Origin: an uncultured Caryophanales bacterium
GTDB lineage: Bacteria; Bacillota_I; Bacilli_A; RFN20; CAG-826
DNA length: 35,133 bases
NCBI GenBank assembly: GCA_946404585.1
Contig: CAMJEC010000004.1
Span: forward strand, 1 to 35,133
Direction of reading: 5' to 3'
The notes beneath the pieces are model-generated. The model was not told where the DNA came from. It saw only the letters and a program-made list of their open reading frames with translations, and did not search any database. A program made the position numbers and the translations under genes. Shown here one piece after another: positions 25,461 to 33,134 of this stretch (position 1 is the stretch's first letter; every line of letters starts with the position of its first letter).

Positions 25461-26054
25461 ATGGGACACAGAGTTTTCGTATCGTACAAGTATAGTGATG
25501 CAGTTAACACAAGAGAAGAGATAAGAAAGAAGTTGGGCGATGAAGGACAATACTACAATGGAGAAAAAGGATTTGTAGCATTAAACAATGCCGATTCTAC
25601 AATCAAAGAGTATCTTAAAGAGATGATTTTTGGTACCTCTGTGACAGTTGTTATCATTTCTCCGCAAGTTGTTTTTAGTGAGTGGGTGGACTGGGAGATA
25701 AGATATTCTCTCAGACAACAATCAAGGTTTGATTCTACCTCTTTTAGAAATGGCATAGTTTGTGTAATACAGAGCCAAAAAGATTGGGCTGGTAATGAGA
25801 ATTGTCAATGGGCGTTGGATTCAAACGGAAAATATAAGAGAAACATTTTTCCACAAGCGATTTTAGATAATATGCAGACATATTTTAATGAAAATGCTTA
25901 TTTAAATGCACTATTTGGACTTAAAACAGATTGCGCCAAAGACTATTGCGTCTTAGTTAGCGAAGCATCTTTTAAGAAAGATCCGACAAAATATATTGAA
26001 GAAGCATATAGGCGAGCTCATGATGGTAGCTATGAAGTGGTTGTCAACAAGTGA
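25461..26054 (+). CDS. thsB: ThsB-like TIR protein, second copy
   Basis: The start is ATG at 25461, which has AGGAGG seven bases upstream; the track's 25401 start is rejected. The 197-residue protein opens MGHRVFVSYKYSDA. It has GTSVTVVIISPQV near 58-70 and EWVDWEIRYSL at 74-84, with E79 as the catalytic Glu, closely like ThsB of Bacillus cereus Thoeris. It starts 40 bases after the PNP-SLOG stop and closes the operon. Having several ThsB genes with one effector gene is known for Thoeris, which supports the comparison. No terminator follows before the next promoter at 26083. Confidence 0.85.
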   Translation: MGHRVFVSYKYSDAVNTREEIRKKLGDEGQYYNGEKGFVALNNADSTIKEYLKEMIFGTSVTVVIISPQVVFSEWVDWEIRYSLRQQSRFDSTSFRNGIVCVIQSQKDWAGNENCQWALDSNGKYKRNIFPQAILDNMQTYFNENAYLNALFGLKTDCAKDYCVLVSEASFKKDPTKYIEEAYRRAHDGSYEVVVNK

Positions 26055-26082
26055 GTACGTTAAATAATTGTGCTGTTTTGTG

Positions 26083-26091
26083 TGATATACT
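26083..26091 (+). promoter_or_regulatory. Extended -10 promoter of the second aminotransferase
   Basis: TGATATACT is an extended -10 element (TG-N-TATACT). The ATG at 26098 lies six bases after it, so transcription should start at or next to that codon. A convincing -35 was not found. Confidence 0.5.
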
Positions 26092-26097
26092 ATGAAT

Positions 26098-27309
26098 ATG
26101 AAATGCACAGAACTTCAAAATAGCTTCAGTCTTTATAAGATTTCTCACCTAAACATTTCCATGGCCCGTGGTAAACCTTGTCCTGAGCAACTAGATTTAT
26201 CTATTCCTATGTTAGACATCTTTAACAGTAATTCAAATCTAGTTATAAATGACATTGATTATCGTAACTATGGCATATTAGATGGTATCCCTGAATGTAA
26301 AAAAATGTTTTCTTATATTACAGGTTTAAAAGAAGAGAATATTATTGTTTATGGCAATTCATCGCTTAGTATCATGGCGTCCCTCCTAGATAAGAGCATG
26401 ATCCATGGTGTTAATGGAGGTATTCCATTCTCTAAACAATCTCATATTAAATGGTTATGTCCTGTCCCAGGATATGATAGACACTTTACTATATGTGAAG
26501 CATTAGGCATTGAAATGATTAATATACCTATGCATGAAGATGGACCAGATATGGACTTAATAGAAGAATATATTAAGGATCCAGAAGTTAAAGGCATATG
26601 GTGCGTACCAAAGTACTCAAACCCAACAGGTAATACATATAGTGATGAAGTTATTAGAAGATTCGCTAGATTAAAACCAGCAGCATCTGACTTTAGAATC
26701 TACTGGGATCTAGCGTACCTCCCTCAATCAACATTTGATGGTAACTATGAACCATTGCTTAATATCTACGATGAATGTGTAAAGAATAACAACGAGGATA
26801 TTGTGTATATATTCACATCTACATCTAAGATGACTTTCCCAGGCAGTGGTGTTGCCATGTTAGGGGCATCACCAACTAACTTGAAAGACATCAAAAATAC
26901 ACTTAAATATCAAACCATTGGTTATGATAAGTTAAATCAATATAGACATGCTTTATTTTTAAAAGATGAAAAGACTATTAGAGAACATATGAATAAACAT
27001 GCTGCCATATTAAAACCAAAGTTTGATTTAGTTTTAGACATATTTGAAAAAGAAATAAAAGACATCGCTAGATGGAGTAAACCTAAAGGAGGATACTTTA
27101 TATCCCTTTATGTTAAAAACGCCTCAGAAGTCGTAAAAACATGTAAAGAATTAGGAGTAACACTTACTGATGTCGGTAGTGCATATCCTTATCATAAAGA
27201 TCCTGATAATGAACATATTAGAATATGTCCAAGTTATCCATCATTAGGAGAGTTGAAGACCGCTAGTGAAGTTATCTGCTTAGCGGTCAAGATGGCTTAT
27301 AACAAATAA
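26098..27309 (+). CDS. Aminotransferase of the type Ic aspartate aminotransferase group
   Basis: This protein has 403 residues from the ATG at 26098. I prefer it over the ATG at 26092, which touches the -10 box. DYRNYGILDGIPECKKMF near 60-78, VYGNSSLSIM near 88-97, CVPKYSNPTGN near 175-185, and TSTSKMTFPGSGVAM near 240-254 with the PLP-binding Lys are typical of the Asp_aminotransf (type Ic) family. This differs from the aminotransferase at 19185. The family transaminates aspartate and related acids. Its expression looks independent, with its own promoter and a strong terminator at 27314. It forms the right border of the second defence island. Confidence 0.85.
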   Translation: MKCTELQNSFSLYKISHLNISMARGKPCPEQLDLSIPMLDIFNSNSNLVINDIDYRNYGILDGIPECKKMFSYITGLKEENIIVYGNSSLSIMASLLDKSMIHGVNGGIPFSKQSHIKWLCPVPGYDRHFTICEALGIEMINIPMHEDGPDMDLIEEYIKDPEVKGIWCVPKYSNPTGNTYSDEVIRRFARLKPAASDFRIYWDLAYLPQSTFDGNYEPLLNIYDECVKNNNEDIVYIFTSTSKMTFPGSGVAMLGASPTNLKDIKNTLKYQTIGYDKLNQYRHALFLKDEKTIREHMNKHAAILKPKFDLVLDIFEKEIKDIARWSKPKGGYFISLYVKNASEVVKTCKELGVTLTDVGSAYPYHKDPDNEHIRICPSYPSLGELKTASEVICLAVKMAYNK

Positions 27310-27436
27310 AAAGAAATCGTTCCATTTCCGGAACGATTTTTCGTGTACCGACCAGAGCAGTTAACATTCTGGAACACCGTACCCACTCATCTCTAAGCGC
27401 GTCGTGGTCGTGCACTGATTCTCCACCTTCGGCACA
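27310..27436 (-). ncRNA. Putative structured small RNA on the minus strand
   Basis: This stretch is far more GC-rich than its surroundings and has no ORF. On the minus strand TGTGCCGA (27429-27436) pairs with TCGGTACA (27344-27351), eight pairs closing a domain of about 93 bases. Inside it CCAGA pairs with TCTGG next to the closing stem, and GTGG can pair with CCAC. A minus-strand promoter (TTGAAA/TATAAT) ends 6 bases before the domain, and a perfect ten-pair terminator with T-run follows it. The predicted transcript is about 125 bases. It does not match tRNA, SRP RNA, 6S or a riboswitch that I can recall. The family is unknown. Confidence 0.5.
27314..27340. terminator. Bidirectional intrinsic terminator
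   Basis: AAATCGTTCC and GGAACGATTT form a perfect ten-pair stem with a six-base loop. T-runs follow on both strands, so it serves the aminotransferase on plus and the putative small RNA on minus. Confidence 0.85.
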
Positions 27437-27441
27437 TATTT

Positions 27442-27468
27442 ATTATAAATTATTTTTATATTTTTCAA
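27442..27468 (-). promoter_or_regulatory. Minus-strand promoter of the putative small RNA
   Basis: On the minus strand TTGAAA and a perfect TATAAT are spaced by 15 bases, somewhat short, and the expected start is about 27433-27436, the edge of the structured segment. Confidence 0.45.
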
Positions 27469-27505
27469 TGAGTGATATTATTTTTTCATAAAGAAGGTCT
27501 CATAT

Positions 27506-28852
27506 ATGTATAAGAGTGAGTATTTAAACCGTATTTTAGACGAAGTTAGAGCTAAATACGCTGAACAAAAAGAATTTATCCAAGCGGTAGAAGAATTCCT
27601 TGATTCTATGGATTTCATTGTTGATAAGGATCCTAGAATTGAAGAAAACGCTATTTTGGAAAGATTAGTGGTTCCAGAAAGAATTATTCAATTTAGAGTG
27701 CCATGGGTTGACGATAATGGCAAAATTAGAGTCAATACTGGCTATCGTGTCCAATTTAATTCCGCGATTGGTCCATATAAAGGCGGTATGAGATTTGATA
27801 AGTCTGTTAATTTATCAATTCTTAAATTCTTAGGTTTTGAACAAACATTTAAGAACTCCTTAACTGGTTTACCAATGGGTGGTGGTAAAGGTGGTTCTGA
27901 TTTTGATCCACGCGGTAAGAGTGACGCTGAAGTCATGAGATTCTGCCAATCCTTTATGGCGGAGCTCTTCCGCCATATTGGTCCAGATACCGATGTCCCT
28001 GCTGGTGACTTAGGCTTTGGTGCTAGAGAAATTGGTTTTATGTTTGGCTATTATAAGAAACTTAGAAATGAATGGAGTGGTGTCTTTACAGGTAAGAACA
28101 TCTCCTATGGTGGTTCCTTATATAGACCAGAAGCCACAGGCTATGGTTTATTATACTTTACTGAAGAAATGTTAAAGGCCTACTTTAATGATTCTATTAA
28201 AGGTAAAAGAGTTATCGTCTCTGGTAGTGGTAAAGTCGGTTCAATGGCCGCGCTTAAGGCTAAAGAATTAGGCGCTACTATCGTTGGTATGTCTGATATC
28301 AATGGTTGTGTATCTGATCCTAAAGGCTTAGATGTTGATTTAATCTTAGAACTCGCTAAAGCTAAAGGTGAATTTGTTAACGACTATGTTAAGAAATATC
28401 CACAAGTTAAATATAGTAAAGTATCTAGAGATTTATGGAAAACACCATGTGATATTGCCTTACCATGCGCAACACAAGGTGAAATCAATTTAGAAAACGC
28501 TAAAGAGTTAAAAGCTAATGGCTGTTACATGTTAGTGGAAGGCGCTAATATGCCATGTGACTTAGAAGCTATTAGATTCTTTAATGAAAATGATGTCATC
28601 TTCTCACCAGGTAAAGCCAGTAATGCTGGTGGTGTTGCGGTCTCTGGTTTAGAAATGAGCCAAAACGCTATGCACTTATCTTGGACAGCGGAAGAAGTTG
28701 ATGAAAAACTTAAAGGCATTATGAAGAACATCTTCAAACAATGCTATGAAACCGCGAAGAAGTATGGTGAACCTAAGAACTTAGCGTTAGGCGCTAATAT
28801 CGCAGGCTTCTTAAAAGTCTACGACGCTATGCTTGCTGAAGGTATTGTGTAA
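27506..28852 (+). CDS. gdhA: Glutamate dehydrogenase, probably NADP-specific
   Basis: This 448-residue protein has the normal length for hexameric bacterial GDH. GPYKGGMRFDKSVN near 90-103 and GLPMGGGKGGSDFDP near 120-135 carry the substrate and catalytic lysines. DVPAGDLGFGAREIGFM follows, with GKRVIVSGSGKVGSMAA near 230-247 as the nucleotide-binding loop. It catalyses 2-oxoglutarate plus ammonium to glutamate, supplying amino groups for the neighbouring aminotransferases. AAGAAGG lies eight bases before the ATG, and an extended -10 TGATATTAT is upstream. A strong terminator follows. NADP preference is inferred from the gdhA-type family. Confidence 0.95.
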   Translation: MYKSEYLNRILDEVRAKYAEQKEFIQAVEEFLDSMDFIVDKDPRIEENAILERLVVPERIIQFRVPWVDDNGKIRVNTGYRVQFNSAIGPYKGGMRFDKSVNLSILKFLGFEQTFKNSLTGLPMGGGKGGSDFDPRGKSDAEVMRFCQSFMAELFRHIGPDTDVPAGDLGFGAREIGFMFGYYKKLRNEWSGVFTGKNISYGGSLYRPEATGYGLLYFTEEMLKAYFNDSIKGKRVIVSGSGKVGSMAALKAKELGATIVGMSDINGCVSDPKGLDVDLILELAKAKGEFVNDYVKKYPQVKYSKVSRDLWKTPCDIALPCATQGEINLENAKELKANGCYMLVEGANMPCDLEAIRFFNENDVIFSPGKASNAGGVAVSGLEMSQNAMHLSWTAEEVDEKLKGIMKNIFKQCYETAKKYGEPKNLALGANIAGFLKVYDAMLAEGIV

Positions 28853-28876
28853 TATCTTATTAACAATTAATAAAAG

Positions 28877-28899
28877 AACCGCTTAAAAGCGGTTTTTTT
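28877..28899 (+). terminator. Intrinsic terminator of gdhA
   Basis: AACCGCTT and AAGCGGTT form eight pairs around a two-base loop (the inner pairs will open), followed by a run of seven Ts. The stop of the minus-strand RelB-like gene lies just beyond. Confidence 0.85.
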
Positions 28900-29139
28900 C
28901 TATTTGTCTTCCTTCTTATCTTCAGTAGGTGCTTGATAAGGAGTGCCTATCTTTGAAGCAAAGTATTGATTATTTATATTAGGGGGTATCTCTGTACTAA
29001 ATGGTATCTTCCCATTTATAATGCACTGATAAAAGAATAGGCTAACTGCTTGGGACATATCCATACCCATGTTCTCAAATAACTTAGCGGCCTCTTCTTG
29101 AAGCTTAGAATCAATCATGAAATATATAGGTGTAATCAT
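28900..29139 (-). CDS. RelB/DinJ-family antitoxin without a visible toxin partner
   Basis: This 79-residue protein starts at the ATG at 29139, because the track's TTG at 29157 lies upstream of the -10 box. IDSKLQEEAAKLFENMGMDMSQAVSLFFYQ matches the N-terminal ribbon-helix-helix of RelB/DinJ antitoxins, with KIPF next, as in the family; the C-terminus is acidic and loose (APTEDKKEDK). On the minus strand TATTAT lies six bases before the ATG, with no Shine-Dalgarno. Downstream on this strand comes the 3' end of convergent gdhA, so no RelE/YafQ toxin gene follows, and none precedes it. It is probably a solitary antitoxin or a DNA-binding regulator. Confidence 0.8.
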   Translation of the reverse strand: MITPIYFMIDSKLQEEAAKLFENMGMDMSQAVSLFFYQCIINGKIPFSTEIPPNINNQYFASKIGTPYQAPTEDKKEDK

Positions 29140-29329
29140 ATCTACATAATAAAACAAAATAATAAGAATTTAATAATAAATCTATTTAAAGTTCATTTTA
29201 GTTTTACCTTCTAATATGCCGTTGTAAACTTTTCTTACAATCTTGGTAAACATATTTATATGGCAAATCTTTGGAATGCATTATAACAAAGTTATAAGTA
29301 CTATAGTAATAATAGTAAGTAAAGCAAAG

Positions 29330-29357
29330 TTGACACAAAATAGTTTGCTTTTATTAT
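29330..29357 (+). promoter_or_regulatory. Promoter of the HTH-GlmM operon with inverted repeats
   Basis: TTGACA and TATTAT are spaced by 16 bases. AGCAAA before and TTTGCT after the -35 form an inverted repeat (29322-29351), and TACTATAGTA is a palindrome just upstream. These may be operator sites. Confidence 0.6.
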
Positions 29358-29405
29358 AAAAAATACATTATGATAAGACAGCAACAACAAAAGGGAGGTC
29401 TCTTT

Positions 29406-31049
29406 ATGACCATTGGTGAAAAAATCGTTCACTTGAGGATAGTGAACAATATTTCTCAAGAAGAATTAGCGAAGATCTTAAAAGTCTCTAGACAGTCTAT
29501 GTCTAAATGGGAAAATGGTGAAAACCTTCCTCCATTAACAGCGATTAAAGATCTATGCGCTATCTTCAAAGTAACTGCTGATGAATTAATTGATGATAAC
29601 ATCGTTATTCATAAAGGTTACAAATTAGAATTACCAAATGAACACATTAAAACCAAATACTTTGGTACAGATGGTTTCAGAGGTGAGGCTAATGAATTAT
29701 TAAACTCAGATAGAGCGTATAAGATTGGTAGATTCCTTGGTTGGTTCTACTCTAATCCTAAATACAATATGCAAAAGCCAGGCTATAGAGCCAAGATCGT
29801 TATTGGTAAAGATACAAGACGTTCTTCTTATATGCTTGAATATGCTGTTGCAGCAGGTGCAGCATCATCTGGTGCGGACGTTGAACTTCTCCACGTTACA
29901 ACCACTCCATCTGTCTCTTATATCGTGAGACAAGACTGCTTCGACTGTGGTGTGATGATTACTGCTTCTCATAACCCATTCTATGATAATGGTATTAAAG
30001 TCATTAACGGTAATGGTGAAAAGTTAGAAGACGCAGTGGCGTATCTCGCTGAAGCTTATTTAGATGGTGATTTCAAAACCTTAGGTTTAGAAGAAGGTGA
30101 AACTGATTTACCATTCGCGAAACGTAGTGATATCGGCACAATTAATGACTACTCCAGTGGTAGAAATAGATATATTGGCTATCTCATCTCTTTAGCCAAA
30201 CACTCCATGAAGAAATTAAAAGTGGGCTTAGATGCCGCGAACGGTGCTTCTTGGATGATTGCTAGAAGTGTATTCGAAGCACTAGGGGCTCAAGTCTTTA
30301 TCATTAATAACCATCCAGATGGTTTAAATATTAACTTCAACGCTGGTAGTACACACATTGAAAACTTCTGTAAATACGTTAAAGACAATAAGTTAGATGT
30401 TGGCTTTGCCTTCGATGGTGACGCTGATAGATGTATCGCTGTTGACGAAAACGGTAAAGAAGTTGATGGTGATAAGATCATGTACTTATTAGCCTGTAAG
30501 TTACAAAACGAAGGCTCTTTAGATAAGAACACCGTCGTGGCCACAATTATGTCTAACAGTGGTCTTGCTAAAGCCTTAAAACAAATTGGTGTTAATTTAG
30601 AAAGAACCCAAGTTGGTGATAGGTTCGTCTTTGAAAGAATGGTCAATGAAGGCTATGTCTTAGGCGGTGAACAATCTGGTCATATCATCATTAAGAAATA
30701 CGCTACTACTGGTGATGGTGTTTTAACCGCTATCATGGTCGCAGAAGAAATGCTTGAAAGAAAAGAAGCATTATCTAAACTCGTGGCCCCAGTTAAAGTG
30801 TTACCACAAAAACTTAAAAACGTTAGAGTCACTGATAAAGCTGCAACTGTGGAAGATGAAGTCGTTAAAGCGAAATTTGACGAAGTTAATAAAGAAATCG
30901 GTGATAACGGTAGAGCCTTATTAAGACAATCTGGTACCGAACCAGTTGTTCGTATCATGGTGGAACTTGGTTCTCTTGCGGAATGTGATAAATATATCGA
31001 CGCGATTTATAACGTCATTAAGAAGAGAGGTTATGTCATCGATGAATAA
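29406..31049 (+). CDS. glmM: XRE-type HTH domain fused to phosphoglucosamine mutase
   Basis: The start is the ATG at 29406 with AAGGGAGG upstream. The protein has 547 residues, about 100 more than usual GlmM. Residues 3-60 are an XRE helix-turn-helix: GEKIVHLRIVNNISQEELAK, then VSRQSMSKWENGENLPPL, then VTADELI. From 84 the mutase begins KYFGTDGFRGEAN, with ITASHNPFYDNG holding the phosphoserine near 188, DGDADR as the metal loop, and RQSGTEPVVRIM as the phosphate-binding end. It should interconvert glucosamine-6-phosphate and glucosamine-1-phosphate for UDP-GlcNAc. Genes for a GlmU-like protein and NagB follow. The fusion is in frame with no break. It could regulate its own operon, which is inference. 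Confidence 0.9.
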   Translation: MTIGEKIVHLRIVNNISQEELAKILKVSRQSMSKWENGENLPPLTAIKDLCAIFKVTADELIDDNIVIHKGYKLELPNEHIKTKYFGTDGFRGEANELLNSDRAYKIGRFLGWFYSNPKYNMQKPGYRAKIVIGKDTRRSSYMLEYAVAAGAASSGADVELLHVTTTPSVSYIVRQDCFDCGVMITASHNPFYDNGIKVINGNGEKLEDAVAYLAEAYLDGDFKTLGLEEGETDLPFAKRSDIGTINDYSSGRNRYIGYLISLAKHSMKKLKVGLDAANGASWMIARSVFEALGAQVFIINNHPDGLNINFNAGSTHIENFCKYVKDNKLDVGFAFDGDADRCIAVDENGKEVDGDKIMYLLACKLQNEGSLDKNTVVATIMSNSGLAKALKQIGVNLERTQVGDRFVFERMVNEGYVLGGEQSGHIIIKKYATTGDGVLTAIMVAEEMLERKEALSKLVAPVKVLPQKLKNVRVTDKAATVEDEVVKAKFDEVNKEIGDNGRALLRQSGTEPVVRIMVELGSLAECDKYIDAIYNVIKKRGYVIDE

Positions 31050-31713
31050 GAAAGCTGTCTTAACTAAAGATCTCTTCGATTGTAGTAGTGATTTCCTTAG
31101 AGAATATTTTGATAACTCAACCTATCCTTGGGAATTACTTCCTCAAATTAAAGAAATTATTAAAAAAGTCTTAGAACAAGGCTTACCAGGTTATACCTTA
31201 CTTAAAGAAGGTGTCCTCGTAGGGGAAAATGTTAGCATTGCACCTACCGCGACAATCATTCCTCCAGCGATTATTGGTAATAATACAGAAATTAGACCAG
31301 GCGCTTATTTAAGAGGTAATGTCATTGTTGGTGATAACTGTGTTCTAGGTAATTCTTGTGAATTTAAAAACTGTATCCTCTTATATCACGTCCAAGTCCC
31401 ACATTATAGCTATGTTGGTGATAGTGTGCTTGGTAACTACGCTCATATGGGTGCGGGTAGTATCTGCTCTAACTTAAAGAGTGATGGTAAGAATGTCGTT
31501 ATACACGGTGATAAGGATTATGAAACAGGATTAAGAAAAATAGGCGCTATCTTAGGTGATTATGCTGATATTGGCTGCCAATCTGTTCTTAACCCAGGTA
31601 CAGTCATTGGTCAACACTCTCAAATCTATCCATTATCTATGGTCAGAGGTGTTGTCCCAGAAAATAGTATTTATAAAGCAAAAGACAATATTGTCGTAAA
31701 GGAGAAAAGATAA
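31042..31713 (+). CDS. Left-handed beta-helix transferase-like protein (GlmU C-terminal-like)
   Basis: The ATG at 31042 overlaps the glmM stop by eight bases; ATG at 31033 is a less likely start because AGAGAGG is only two bases before it. The 223-residue protein has hexapeptide repeats from about 70 to 190 (IAPTATIIPPAIIGNNTEIRPG and similar), then LGDYADIGCQSVLNPGTVIG. It resembles the acetyltransferase half of GlmU or a UDP-GlcNAc-pyrophosphorylase-related protein, and lacks the nucleotidyltransferase GxGTRM motif. With GlmM before it and NagB after it, an acyltransferase step on glucosamine-1-phosphate is the natural guess, but the substrate is not proven. Confidence 0.75.
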   Translation: MNKKAVLTKDLFDCSSDFLREYFDNSTYPWELLPQIKEIIKKVLEQGLPGYTLLKEGVLVGENVSIAPTATIIPPAIIGNNTEIRPGAYLRGNVIVGDNCVLGNSCEFKNCILLYHVQVPHYSYVGDSVLGNYAHMGAGSICSNLKSDGKNVVIHGDKDYETGLRKIGAILGDYADIGCQSVLNPGTVIGQHSQIYPLSMVRGVVPENSIYKAKDNIVVKEKR

Positions 31714-31715
31714 TT

Positions 31716-32438
31716 ATGAAAGTCGTCGTTGGCACAAACGAAGAAATCAGCAAATTAATCGCTGAAGAATTTATCAAACAAGTTCAAGCTAAACCAAATA
31801 GTGTTCTCGGTTTAGCAACAGGTACATCCCCAATTGAAGTGTACGCTAATATGATTAAGGCTAATAAAGAAGGTCGTGTATCATTTAAAGATGTCGCGAC
31901 ATTCAACCTTGATGAATACATCGGTTTAGAAGGAACACATGATCAATCATATCGTTACTTCATGAACAAATACTTATTCGATGGTTTAGATATCGATAAA
32001 GCGCGTACACACGTGCTTAAAGGTGTCGGTGATTATTTATCCTATGCTAATCAATACGACGCTCTAATCGCCTCTTTTGGTGGCATCGACCTTCAAATCT
32101 TAGGTATTGGTAGTGATGGTCATATCGCTTTCAATGAACCAGGTACTCCATTTGATTCCTTAACCCATGTCGCTGAATTAACAGAACAAACAATCAAAGA
32201 TAACTCAAGATTATTCAATGATATCTCTGAAGTTCCTACAAAAGCGGTCACCATGGGCTTAAAGAGCATTATGAATGCAAGAAAGATTGTTTTAATCGCT
32301 ACTGGTAAAAACAAAGCACAAGCTATCTATAACTTATTAAAAGGCCCAATGACTGAAGAAGTTCCATGCTCCATCCTTCAAAAACACCCAGATTGCACAA
32401 TCTATGTTGATGAAGATGCATATAGCTTAGTAAAGTAA
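31716..32438 (+). CDS. nagB: Glucosamine-6-phosphate deaminase
   Basis: This 240-residue protein has LGLATGTSPIEVY near 32-44, FNLDEYIGL near 69-77, and GIGSDGHIAFNEPG near 128-141 with the catalytic Asp and His. ATGKNKAQAI follows near 194. The length is that of short NagB enzymes, which lack the C-terminal allosteric part of E. coli NagB. It interconverts glucosamine-6-phosphate with fructose-6-phosphate and ammonium. AAGGAG before the ATG and a two-base gap put it in the glmM operon. Its stop codon is directly adjacent to that of the convergent NERD gene, with no terminator visible between them. Confidence 0.95.
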   Translation: MKVVVGTNEEISKLIAEEFIKQVQAKPNSVLGLATGTSPIEVYANMIKANKEGRVSFKDVATFNLDEYIGLEGTHDQSYRYFMNKYLFDGLDIDKARTHVLKGVGDYLSYANQYDALIASFGGIDLQILGIGSDGHIAFNEPGTPFDSLTHVAELTEQTIKDNSRLFNDISEVPTKAVTMGLKSIMNARKIVLIATGKNKAQAIYNLLKGPMTEEVPCSILQKHPDCTIYVDEDAYSLVK

Positions 32439-33134
32439 TTAGATTTTAATTAACTTATTACACTTAGAACATTTTAAGCCATTAGGCACAATAGAGAGTA
32501 TGCCCCCACAGTCGGGGCATATTTTCTTTTCTATCGCTATTCTTAACTTCTTTTGATATTCTCTTCTATCTTTAGTGATCTTCTTAATACTTTCTAAATG
32601 CATCTCATCATTCACGTAAGCTTCTTTATCTAGAAGTGTTTGATAGATTGATTCAATGACTTCTTTAGATAATGGTTTATCACTAGTGATTAAATTAATT
32701 CTTTTCAAGATATCGTTAGGGCCACAGACATTAAATAAATCTAATTCATCTACGTTACTACGTACAAACACCACAAAGCAGTAGATAGGGTAGTCCTTAC
32801 CTAGTGTTCTTTTGATAATTCTTATATGTGATTGATTTTGTTTAAGGGGATTATGGAATGTTTCAGTTTTCACTCTTCCTTTATATGGATATGTCTTTTT
32901 CCAATATGAATCATCTTCCAAACCAGTGATACGACCAAAGTGATTCTTTGTCTCAATAACAAAAATACCATTTTCTCTAACGAGAATATGGTCTATTTGA
33001 TGAGAGACATTATTGTCCCCTAATAACACTAGATTATTGATTAAACGATGAAAGGAGGAATCCTTATCCAAAGTAAGGGATACCAGTTGTTCTCCTTCTT
33101 CTCCGCGTTTCAGTTTTCTAGATGTTTTCTGCAT
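32439..33134 (-). CDS. NERD-domain protein with C-terminal zinc ribbon
   Basis: This 231-residue minus-strand protein has a nuclease-related domain: LLGDNNVSHQIDHILV (D) and GIFVIETKNHFGRI (E-x-K) near residues 35-65. Its C-terminal zinc ribbon has CPDCGG and CSKC (residues about 204-227). NERD proteins belong to the PD-(D/E)xK fold group and often act with helicases or in DNA processing. It overlaps the preceding gene of the pair by 17 bases, so the two are probably co-transcribed, and its stop abuts the nagB stop. The role is unknown; a housekeeping DNA-related function is as likely as defence. Confidence 0.8.
   Translation of the reverse strand: MQKTSRKLKRGEEGEQLVSLTLDKDSSFHRLINNLVLLGDNNVSHQIDHILVRENGIFVIETKNHFGRITGLEDDSYWKKTYPYKGRVKTETFHNPLKQNQSHIRIIKRTLGKDYPIYCFVVFVRSNVDELDLFNVCGPNDILKRINLITSDKPLSKEVIESIYQTLLDKEAYVNDEMHLESIKKITKDRREYQKKLRIAIEKKICPDCGGILSIVPNGLKCSKCNKLIKI

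Noticed and set aside
27340-27420. T-box-like leader on the minus strand (GGTCGGTACACGA followed by a terminator)
   Set aside because: The TCGGTACA segment pairs with the 5' end of the domain, Stem I is missing, and no minus-strand gene lies downstream.
27344-27436. tRNA-like fold with a seven-pair acceptor-like stem
   Set aside because: The loop next to the 3' stem is 11 bases with no T-loop sequence, the D-arm loop is too long and no anticodon arm is apparent.
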